A stretch of 10,191 nucleotides of DNA from CAZLNO01 sp964561005 (GTDB taxonomy: Bacteria; Pseudomonadota; Alphaproteobacteria; Kiloniellales; Rhodovibrionaceae), in assembly GCA_964561005.1 (NCBI GenBank), contig CAZLNO010000119.1, positions 1 to 10,191 on the forward strand, read 5' to 3'. Below the pieces are notes generated by a model. That model was not told the DNA's origin. It ran no database searches and saw nothing but the letters and a program-made list of their open reading frames with translations. Below are positions 1 through 8,481 of this stretch, piece by piece; positions within the stretch are counted from its first letter, which is position 1; the number at the start of each line of letters is the position of its first letter. The translations under genes and the position numbers were made by a program.

Positions 1-83
1 TCCGGTTTTCCCAGTTGGAAAAGAAAGCATTATCCAACAACGCAATGGCATCGCGACCGGATTGGGCACGCCGATGCGCGTCC

Positions 84-102
84 AAAGGTTGCCGGAACCT
101 TT
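84..102 (-). terminator. Small hairpin just downstream of sucB
   Basis: A perfect 7-bp stem (aaaggtt / aaccttt) with a 5-base loop begins 8 bases past the sucB stop codon. In the transcript the second arm ends in only three U residues before GGA, so it is not a classical intrinsic terminator. It could be a weak terminator, an mRNA 3'-end stabiliser, or an intercistronic hairpin if lpd follows outside the window. The rest of 1-110 is somewhat more AT-rich than the genes, and no coding sequence can be recognised in it. Confidence 0.35.
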
Positions 103-110
103 TGACCACC

Positions 111-2029
111 TCACATCTGCAGCAGCAGCCGCGCCGGGTCTTCCAGGCATTCCTTGACGCGGACCAGGAAGGTGACCGCCTCGCGGCCGTCGATGATGCG
201 GTGGTCGTAGGACAGCGCCACGTACATCATCGGCCGGACCTCGACCTTGCCATTCACGGCGACCGGGCGCTCCTGGATCTTGTGCATGCCCAGGATGCCC
301 GACTGCGGCATGTTCAGGATCGGCGTGGACAGCAGCGAGCCGAAGACGCCGCCGTTGGTGATCGAGAAGGTGGCGCCCTGCAGCTCGTCCATCTTCAGCT
401 TGCCGTCACGGCCTTTCTTCGCCAGCTCGCGCAGGGTGTCCTCGATCTCCGCCATCGACTTCCCGTCGCAGTCGCGCACCACCGGGACCATCAGCCCCTG
501 CGGCGTGGAGACCGCCATGCCGATGTCGTAATAGTGGCTGTAGACGATCTCGTCGCCCTCGATGCGGGCGTTGACCGCCGGCAGCTCCTTCAGCGCCTGC
601 ACCACCGCCTTGGCGAAGAACGACGACATGCCCAGCCGCGTGCCGTGCGCCTTTTCGAAGGACTCGCGATAGCGGGCGCGGATGTCGTTGACCGCCGTCA
701 TGTCGATCTCGTTGAAGGTGGTCAACATGGCGGCGGTGTTCTGCGCCTCCTTCAGCCGCTTGGCGATGGTCTGGCGCAGGCGGGACATCTTGACCCGCTC
801 CTCGCGCTTCTCGCCTTCCACCGGCGTCTTGGCCGCGGGCGCCTCGGCGGCGGGCTTCGGCGCCGGGGCCTCGGGCGCTTTGGCCTCCCTTGCGGCCGGC
901 GCGGGCAGGGGAACGAGGTCCGTCCGGCCCTCGATCACGTCCAGCACATCCTGCTTGGTCAGCCGGCCGCCGGGGCCGCTGGCGGGGATGCGCGTGGGGT
1001 CGAGGTCGTTGTCCTGCACCAGCTTGCGCACCGCCGGCGACAGGTCCTCCGCGCGCATCGACGCCGGGCCGCCGGAGAGGAAGGCCTCCAGGTCGCGGCG
1101 GGTGACGTGGCCGTCGGTGCGCGGCGCGCGGTTGGGGTCGAGGCGGCTGCTGCTGGTGGTGGCGGGCTCGGGCGTGGCGGCGGGTGCCGGCGCTTCCGCC
1201 GGGGCGGCGGCTTCGGCCTTCGGCGCCTTGGCCTTGGCCTCGGTTTTCGCCGGCGCGGCGCCGGTGGTCAGGCGGCCCAGGATGGCGCCCACCTCGACGC
1301 TCTCGCCGGCGGCGACGAGCTGCTCGCTCAGCGTCCCGGCGGCCGGGGCGTTGACCTCCAGCGTGACCTTGTCGGTCTCCAGCTCGGCCACGGCCTCGTC
1401 GGCCGCGACCGTGTCGCCGGGGTTCTTCAGCCACTGCGCCACGGTGGCCTCGGTGACCGACTCGCCCAGCGTCGGGACGGCAATGTCCAGGGTCTCGCCG
1501 CCGCCTTTGGCCTCGGCAGCGGGCGCCTCGGCAGCGGGCGCCTCGGCAGNNNNNNNNNNNNNNNNNNNNNNNNNNNNNNNNNNNNNNNNNNNNNNNNNNN
1601 NNNNNNNNNNNNNNNNNNNNNNNNNNNNNNNNNNNNNNNNNNNNNNNNNTCGCCGCCGCCTTTGGCCTCGGCAGCGGGCGCCTCGGCAGCGGGCGCCTCG
1701 GCAGTGGGGACCTCGGCCGCCGCGGGCGGGCCTTCCTTTTCCGCCGGCGCCTCGGCCGCGGCTGGCTTTTTGGGCGACTCGGCCGGGGCGGCGCCCTCGG
1801 CGATGCGGCCCAGGATGGCGCCCGCCTCGACGGTGTCGCCCGTTTGCGCGACCACTTCCTGGATGGTGCCGGCGGCGGGCGCGTTGACCTCCAGCGTGAC
1901 CTTGTCGGTTTCCAGCTCGACGATGGGCTCGTCGGCCTCGACCGCCTCGCCCTGCTGCTTCAGCCACTGGGCCACGGTCGCCTCGGTCACCGATTCGCCC
2001 AGCGTGGGAACGGTTATGTCCGTCGCCAT
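111..2029 (-). CDS. sucB: Dihydrolipoyllysine succinyltransferase, E2 of 2-oxoglutarate dehydrogenase, multi-lipoyl form, interrupted by assembly gap
   Basis: E2o core enzyme: it accepts the succinyl group from E1o on lipoyl-lysine and passes it to CoA in the cytoplasmic 2-oxoglutarate dehydrogenase complex. The start is the ATG at 2029, with a good Shine-Dalgarno (GAGGGG) just upstream. Removing the Ns and one copy of the flanking 55-bp repeat gives 587 residues: lipoyl domain 1 (about 5-83, ETDKV lysine at 43), an Ala/Pro/Glu linker, lipoyl domain 2 (131-209, lysine at 169), a second Ala/Pro linker, a peripheral-subunit-binding domain (278-316), another linker, then the catalytic domain (about 355-587) with the YDHRIIDG motif (His558, Asp562). 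E. coli SucB has one lipoyl domain and about 405 residues, so this protein is long. As written, the two halves lie in different frames, but only because the 100-N gap is a placeholder. The gene follows sucA by 69 bp and is surely the same transcript. E2p is the alternative, but the neighbours and the VPTLGESVTEATV start favour E2o. Confidence 0.95.
1248..1484 (-). repeat. Lipoyl-domain module 2 of sucB (internal gene duplication)
   Basis: This segment encodes the second biotinyl/lipoyl domain of SucB (reconstructed residues 131-209). By hand count it matches the first domain at 57 of 79 residues without gaps. That includes IxVPTLGESVTEATVAQWLK and a 15-residue stretch around the lipoyl lysine (ELETDKVTLEVNAPA). 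The DNA is also closely alike around the lysine, as expected for a duplication later kept similar. Confidence 0.9.
1495..1549. repeat. 55-bp exact direct repeat, copy at the left edge of the N gap
   Basis: This 55-bp stretch is identical base for base to 1650-1704 and ends exactly where the Ns begin. On the coding strand it encodes AEAPAAEAPAAEAKGGG plus part of the next codon. Inside it is a 15-bp tandem unit (cctcggcagcgggcg, encoding a five-residue Ala/Pro/Glu repeat) in two full copies plus a partial one. The identity and placement point to a shared assembly-graph k-mer rather than two biological copies lying side by side. Confidence 0.95.
1550..1649. other. Assembly gap of exactly 100 N inside sucB
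   Basis: Exactly 100 unknown bases, the usual placeholder for a gap of undetermined size. It lies in the Ala/Pro/Glu linker between the two lipoyl domains of sucB. The true length, counted in this coordinate system, must be 2 modulo 3 for the two halves of the gene to share a frame. Net removal of 155 bases (the Ns plus one 55-bp flank) satisfies this. Confidence 0.98.
1650..1704. repeat. 55-bp exact direct repeat, copy at the right edge of the N gap
   Basis: This is the second copy of the repeat at 1495-1549, starting at the first base after the Ns. The identity ends at 1704: the next bases (tgggga) differ from what would follow in the other copy. Together the two copies mark both contig ends. 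Confidence 0.95.
1781..2017 (-). repeat. Lipoyl-domain module 1 of sucB (internal gene duplication)
   Basis: This segment encodes the N-terminal lipoyl domain of SucB (residues 5-83), with the modified lysine at 43 in ETDKV. It is the partner of module 2. The differences cluster in the turn after the first strand (QQGEAV versus NPGDTV) and in the outer part after the NAPAAG turn. Confidence 0.9.
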
Positions 2030-2060
2030 TCTTCCCCTCGTCCACGGTCCCCCGAATCGC

Positions 2061-2089
2061 CGGCGGCGGGGTTGGAAGCCCCGCCGCCG
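2061..2089 (-). promoter_or_regulatory. Strong GC hairpin in the sucA-sucB intergenic region
   Basis: Within the 69 bp between sucA and sucB lies a perfect 11-bp stem (cggcggcgggg / ccccgccgccg) around a 7-base loop. No run of U follows it in the transcript, so a rho-independent terminator is unlikely. An intercistronic stability or processing element that sets the SucA to SucB ratio fits better. It ends about 31 bases before the sucB start and leaves the GAGGGG ribosome-binding site free. Confidence 0.6.
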
Positions 2090-2098
2090 CGACGGTGT

Positions 2099-5095
2099 TT
2101 ATGTCTTGCTGCTGGACCGGGCCGCGGCCCCCGCCTGGGCCGTGGCGCCTTCGCGCGGACCGGCCACGGCGCGCTCGGCCTCGGTCTGGCGGGGCGGCTT
2201 GCGGCCGGCCTCGCGCTCCTGCTGCTCCAGCTTGCGGATCTCGATGCGCGAGAGGTGCGGCCGGCCCGGCGTCAGCGCGTCGTCCAGCAGCTCCGCCTGT
2301 TCGCGCTTGTGCCATTCGGCGATGCCGGTGGCCGGCGAGGCCGCCGCCCGCCGACCCGCGTAGCGTGGACGCGGCTGCTTGAACCCGGCCTCGATCGCGG
2401 TCTTTTCCAAAAAGCCCTCCAGGAACATCCAGGCGCCCATGTTGCGCGGCTCCTCCTGGCACCAGACCAGCTCGCAGTGCCTGTAGGGCGCCATCTCCTC
2501 GATCAGGGCGTCGGCCGGGAAGGGGTACATCTGCTCCATGCGCAGGATGTGCACGTTGGTCTGGCCACGCCGCTCGCGTTCCTCGATCAGGTCGTAGAAC
2601 ACCTTGCCGGAGCACAGCACCAGCACCTCGGCGTCCTTGGGATCGCTGGGCAGCTCGTCCTCGTGCAGCACGCGGTGGAAGGTGCTGTCCGGGCCGAACA
2701 TATCGAAGCCGGAGACGCAGCGCTTGTGCCGCAGCAGCGACTTCGGCGTGAACACCACCAGCGGCTTGCGGAACTCGCGGTGGATCTGCCGGCGCAGCAC
2801 GTGGAAGAAGTTGGCCGGCGTGGTGCAGTTCACGACCTGCATGTTGTCCTGGGCGCAGAGCTGCAGGAAGCGCTCGATCCGCGCGGAGGAGTGCTCCGGC
2901 CCCTGCCCCTCGTAGCCGTGCGGCAGCAGCATCACCAGACCGGACATGCGCAGCCACTTGACCTCGCCGGAGGCGATGAACTGGTCGATGATGATCTGGG
3001 CGCCGTTGACGAAATCGCCGAACTGGGCCTCCCAGAGCACCAGCGCCCGCGGCTCGGCCAGCGAGAAGCCGTACTCGAACCCGAGCACCGCCAGCTCCGA
3101 GAGCGGGCTGTCCACCACCTCGAACTCGGCCTGCTCGACGCCCAGGTGGTTCAGCGGCACGTGGGTGTGCTCGTCCTTCTGGTCGACCAGCACGGCGTGG
3201 CGCTGGGAGAAGGTGCCGCGCCCGGAATCCTGCCCGGACAGCCGCACCGGATGGCCCTCGGCCAGCAGCGTGCCGAAGGCCAGCGCCTCCGCGGTCGACC
3301 AGTCGATCTTCTCGCCGGCCTCGATCGACTCCTTCTTGGCGTCGAGCAGGCGCTTGATCTTGCGGTTGGCGTTGAAGTCGTCCGGCACCCGGGTCAGCGC
3401 CCGGCCGACCTCCTTCAGGGTGTCGATCTCGACGCCGGTCTCGCCGCGCCGCGGGCCGTGGCCCTTGGGCGCCTGCAGGCCGGACCAGACGCCCTCCAGC
3501 CAGTCGGCCTGGTTGGGCTTGTAGCTGTTGGCCGCGTCGAAGTCGCGCTGCAGGGTTTCGTTCCACTGCTGGACGTAGCCGTCGGCCTCCTCCCGCGTCA
3601 GCACGCCCTGCTCGACCAGCCGCTCGGCGTAGAGCTTGCGCACCCGCGGGTGCTTCTGGATCGCCTCGTACATCATCGGCTGGGTGAACTTCGGCTCGTC
3701 GCCCTCGTTGTGCCCGTGCCGGCGATAGCAGAACATGTCGATGACGACGTCCTTCTTGAACGTCTGCCGGAACTCCGTGGCGATGCGGGCGACGTGGACG
3801 ACCGCCTCGGGGTCGTCGCCGTTCACGTGAAAGACCGGGGCCTGCACGACCTTGGCGACCTCGGTGCAGTACGGCCCGGAGCGGGCGTTCACCGGGTTGG
3901 TGGTGAAGCCGATCTGGTTGTTCAGCACGAAGTGGATCGTGCCGCCGATGCGGTAGCCCTTCAGCTCCGAGAGGTCCAGCGTTTCCGGCACCAGCCCCTG
4001 GCCGGCGAAGGCGGCGTCGCCGTGCAGCAACAGGCAGGCCACCTGGCTGCTGTCGGTGTCGCCGCGCTGATACTGCTTCGCCCGCACCTTGCCCACGCAG
4101 ACGGGATTCACCGCCTCCAGGTGCGAAGGGTTGGCGGTCAGCGAGAGGTGGATGATATTGCCGTCGAACTCGCGGTCGGAGGAGGTGCCCAGATGGTACT
4201 TCACGTCGCCGGAGCCGCCGACGTCCTCGGGGTGCGAGGCGCCGCCCTGGAACTCGCTGAAAATCGCTCGGAACGGCTTGCCCATGAAGTTGGCCAGCAC
4301 GTTCAGCCGGCCGCGGTGCGGCATGCCCAGCACGACCTCGCGCAGGCCCATCTGGCCGCCGCGCTTGAGGATCTGCTCCAGCGCCGGGATCATCGCCTCG
4401 CCGCCGTCGATGCCGAAGCGCTTGGTCCCGGTGTACTTCTTGTCGAGGAAAAGCTCGAAGCTCTCCGCCGCCGAGAGTCGTTCCAGAATCGCCTTCTTGC
4501 CGCGCTCGGTGAACTCGGTGCGGTTGGCGATGTTCTCGATGCGCTTCTGGATCCAGGCCTTCTGCTCCGGGTCCTGGATGTGCATGTACTCCACGCCGAT
4601 CTTGTCGCAGTAGGTCAGGCGCAGGCGTTCCAGGATCTGGCGCAGCGTGGCGATCTCGAAGCCGAGGACGTGGTTGACGAAGATCGGCCGGTCCATGTCG
4701 GCGTCGGTGAAGCCGTAGGACTTCGGGTCCAGTTCCGGGTGCGGAGCGCGCGGGCGCAGCCCCAGCGGATCGAGGTCCGCCTCAAGGTGGCCGCGCACCC
4801 GGTAGGCCCGGATCATCATCAGCGCCCGGATCGAATCGAGGGTCGCGGCGCGGATGTGCTCGGCCGTCAGGTGCTCGTGCCCGGCGACGCCCGCCGCCAC
4901 CGCGCCGACGCCGTTGGCGCCGGCGCTCCGCGTCTCGAAGCCCTCCAGCACGCCCCTGGCCTCGGGGTCGAGGTCCTCGAAGAAGCGCCGCCACTCGGCG
5001 CCGACGGTGCTGGGGTCCTGCTGATACTGCGCGAAGAGGTTCGCGACGTAGGCGGCCTTTTCGCGATCTAGCCTGGGTTGGGTCTGTTCCGACAT
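2099..5095 (-). CDS. sucA: 2-oxoglutarate dehydrogenase E1 component
   Basis: Thiamine-diphosphate-dependent E1o: it decarboxylates 2-oxoglutarate and succinylates the lipoyl group of E2o. The start chosen is the ATG at 5095 (MSEQTQPRL), 15 codons inside the longest frame, because the E1o N-terminal motif (YVANLFAQYQQDP, residues 16-28) follows directly and a GAGAG precedes it. The longer start would begin inside the upstream hairpin. The protein is 998 residues. Visible marks are GMPHRGRLNVLANF (258-270, active-site His260), YHLG (His301), the diphosphate-binding region GDAAFAGQG (359-367) with VLNNQIGFTT (390-399), and the transketolase-like pyrimidine and C-terminal domains (roughly 600-930). 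E. coli SucA has 933 residues. This one carries about 57 extra residues after the usual LLDDAL end: basic, Ala/Arg/Glu-rich and probably disordered or helical. The gene lies 79 bp after sucD. Confidence 0.97.
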   Translation of the reverse strand: MSEQTQPRLDREKAAYVANLFAQYQQDPSTVGAEWRRFFEDLDPEARGVLEGFETRSAGANGVGAVAAGVAGHEHLTAEHIRAATLDSIRALMMIRAYRVRGHLEADLDPLGLRPRAPHPELDPKSYGFTDADMDRPIFVNHVLGFEIATLRQILERLRLTYCDKIGVEYMHIQDPEQKAWIQKRIENIANRTEFTERGKKAILERLSAAESFELFLDKKYTGTKRFGIDGGEAMIPALEQILKRGGQMGLREVVLGMPHRGRLNVLANFMGKPFRAIFSEFQGGASHPEDVGGSGDVKYHLGTSSDREFDGNIIHLSLTANPSHLEAVNPVCVGKVRAKQYQRGDTDSSQVACLLLHGDAAFAGQGLVPETLDLSELKGYRIGGTIHFVLNNQIGFTTNPVNARSGPYCTEVAKVVQAPVFHVNGDDPEAVVHVARIATEFRQTFKKDVVIDMFCYRRHGHNEGDEPKFTQPMMYEAIQKHPRVRKLYAERLVEQGVLTREEADGYVQQWNETLQRDFDAANSYKPNQADWLEGVWSGLQAPKGHGPRRGETGVEIDTLKEVGRALTRVPDDFNANRKIKRLLDAKKESIEAGEKIDWSTAEALAFGTLLAEGHPVRLSGQDSGRGTFSQRHAVLVDQKDEHTHVPLNHLGVEQAEFEVVDSPLSELAVLGFEYGFSLAEPRALVLWEAQFGDFVNGAQIIIDQFIASGEVKWLRMSGLVMLLPHGYEGQGPEHSSARIERFLQLCAQDNMQVVNCTTPANFFHVLRRQIHREFRKPLVVFTPKSLLRHKRCVSGFDMFGPDSTFHRVLHEDELPSDPKDAEVLVLCSGKVFYDLIEERERRGQTNVHILRMEQMYPFPADALIEEMAPYRHCELVWCQEEPRNMGAWMFLEGFLEKTAIEAGFKQPRPRYAGRRAAASPATGIAEWHKREQAELLDDALTPGRPHLSRIEIRKLEQQEREAGRKPPRQTEAERAVAGPREGATAQAGAAARSSSKT

Positions 5096-5109
5096 CGCTC
5101 TCGTGCCGC

Positions 5110-5141
5110 GATGCGACCGGCGCCGGGAAGCCGGCCGCATC
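5110..5141 (-). promoter_or_regulatory. Leader hairpin just upstream of sucA
   Basis: The arms gatgcg-a-ccggc and gccgg-c-cgcatc form a 12-position stem with an 8-base loop. The one mismatch is A/C when read on the plus strand but becomes a G-U pair in the minus-strand transcript. The whole 12-bp stem therefore exists only in the sucA mRNA orientation. It ends 14 bases before the sucA ATG, right next to the weak GAGAG ribosome-binding site, so it could influence sucA translation or mark an RNA-processing point between sucCD and sucAB. Confidence 0.55.
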
Positions 5142-5174
5142 CTGTTGACGCGTTCAGCCGTCGCGGGCTCCCGG

Positions 5175-7246
<2,072 letters not shown>

Positions 7247-7306
7247 CGGGGCCCTGTCCGATTCGCGGTTCTTGTGTTCCGGGTTCGCGGCGCGGGGCGC
7301 CGGCGC

Positions 7307-8263
7307 CTAGAGTGCGCCCAGCTTGCGGCAGGAGTCCACCAGCTCGCGCACCGAGTCGACAGAGTGATTGAACATCTTCTGCTCGTCCTCGGTGAACTTC
7401 AGCTCGACCACCCGCTCGACGCCGCCGGCGCCGATCACCACCGGCACGCCGACGTACATGTCCTTCACCCCGTACTCGCCGGTCAGGTAGGCGGCGGCGG
7501 GCAGCACCCGCTTCTTGTCCCGCAGGTAGCTCTCCGCCATGGCGATGGCCGAGCTGGCCGGGGCGTAGAAGGCGGAGCCGGTCTTCAGCAGGTTGACGAT
7601 CTCGCCGCCGCCCTTGCGCGTGCGCTCGACGATGGAGTCGACCTTCTCCTGGCTGATCCAGCCCATGTCCACCAGGTCGGGCAGCGGGATGCCGGCGACG
7701 CTCGAGTAGCGCACGACGGGCACCATGGTGTCGCCGTGGCCGCCCAGCACGAAGGCGTTGACGTCCTCCACCGAGACGTCCATCGCCTCGGCCAGGAAGT
7801 GACGGAAGCGCGCGCTGTCCAGCACGCCGGCCATGCCGCAGACCTGGCGCGTCGGCAGCCCGGAGGCCTGCTGCAGCACGAAGACCATGGCGTCCAGCGG
7901 GTTGGTGATGCAGATGACGAAGGCCTGGGGGCAGTAGGTCTTGATGCCCTCGCCGACCTGCTTCATCACCTTGGCGTTGGTCTCCACCAGGTCGTCGCGG
8001 CTCATGCCCGGCTTGCGCGGCACGCCGGCGGTCACGATGACCACGTCGGCGTCCTTGATGTCCTTGTAGTCATTGGTGCCGGCGAGAATGGAGTCGAAGC
8101 CCTCGACGGGCGCCGCCTCGGCGATGTCGAGCGCCTTGCCCTGCGGAATGCCCTCGGCGATGTCGAACAGCACGATGTCGCCCAGGTGCCTCAGTCCGGA
8201 AAGCAGGGCGAGCGTGCCGCCGATCTGGCCGGCGCCGATCAGCGCGATCTTGCTGCGTGCCAT
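7307..8263 (-). CDS. mdh: Malate dehydrogenase, LDH-like type
   Basis: NAD-dependent oxidation of malate to oxaloacetate in the cytoplasm, last step of the TCA cycle. It is 318 residues from the ATG at 8263. That start is preferred over an upstream in-frame one because it begins with the Rossmann strand (MARSKIALIGAGQIGG) and has AGGGGG six bases upstream. Seen: GAGQIGG (10-16), Asp34 at the end of the second strand (NAD rather than NADP), the substrate arginines in VPRKPGMSRDDL (Arg83 and Arg89), TNPLD (Asn121), the Asp149/Arg152 pair in LDSARFR, and the catalytic histidine in GGHGDTMVP (His176). These belong to the lactate-dehydrogenase-like MDH group, not the E. coli type. It is the first gene of the mdh-sucCDAB cluster. 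Confidence 0.97.
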   Translation of the reverse strand: MARSKIALIGAGQIGGTLALLSGLRHLGDIVLFDIAEGIPQGKALDIAEAAPVEGFDSILAGTNDYKDIKDADVVIVTAGVPRKPGMSRDDLVETNAKVMKQVGEGIKTYCPQAFVICITNPLDAMVFVLQQASGLPTRQVCGMAGVLDSARFRHFLAEAMDVSVEDVNAFVLGGHGDTMVPVVRYSSVAGIPLPDLVDMGWISQEKVDSIVERTRKGGGEIVNLLKTGSAFYAPASSAIAMAESYLRDKKRVLPAAAYLTGEYGVKDMYVGVPVVIGAGGVERVVELKFTEDEQKMFNHSVDSVRELVDSCRKLGAL

Positions 8264-8481
8264 GAAAGACCCCCTGTGGATCTGCGTTTTGGGCTGGCCA
8301 GCGGTGCGGCGCGCCTGCCAGGGGGCCGGGCCGGTGGCGGCGCGATCCCGACAGAGCACGTCGCCGCACTGCAAAAACCTGCCCGCTTCGTAACGCGAAT
8401 CCCGATGGGGGGCAAGGGCATCCCGGCGTGTGGTCTTCCCGGGGCGGACTTTGTCCGGACGCCGGCGCGCGGAGCCTCGCG
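8264..8481 (-). promoter_or_regulatory. mdh-sucCDAB upstream region with candidate promoter
   Basis: This 218-bp gap is the longest space upstream of any operon gene and should contain the main promoter. The only sigma70-like pair I found by eye is weak: TTGCCC (8415-8410) and TACGAA (8392-8387) with a 17-base spacer, giving a leader of about 120 bases. The mdh ribosome-binding site AGGGGG lies at 8275-8270. No clear U-tailed terminator separates the upstream phosphodiesterase gene, so partial read-through is possible. I saw no riboswitch-like structure. Confidence 0.3.

Noticed and set aside
1..110. Start of lpd, expected after sucB
   Set aside because: No start codon with a dihydrolipoamide dehydrogenase N-terminus can be seen before the window ends.
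15..2363. Long plus-strand open frame opposite sucB
   Set aside because: It is antisense to a well-conserved gene, crosses the N gap, and is full of Ala/Arg/Gly/His runs typical of shadow frames in GC-rich DNA.
2030..3566. Upstream part of the long minus-strand frame that contains the 3' part of sucB
   Set aside because: Beyond the gap this frame runs through the 5' part of sucB and into sucA out of frame. Only the portion below about 1549 is real coding sequence, belonging to sucB.
1844..5071. A 1075-codon plus-strand open frame opposite sucA
   Set aside because: It mirrors the codon structure of sucA, has Leu/Val/Asp/His-rich low-information sequence, and shows no recognisable domain.
7296..7307. 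12-bp palindrome ggcgccggcgcc at the end of mdh
   Set aside because: It is a simple GC palindrome without loop or U tract, expected often at this base composition; not called as a terminator.
8440..8470. Possible terminator after the phosphodiesterase gene (cggac ttt gtccg)
   Set aside because: The stem has only 5 bp and is not followed by a U run in the direction of transcription.
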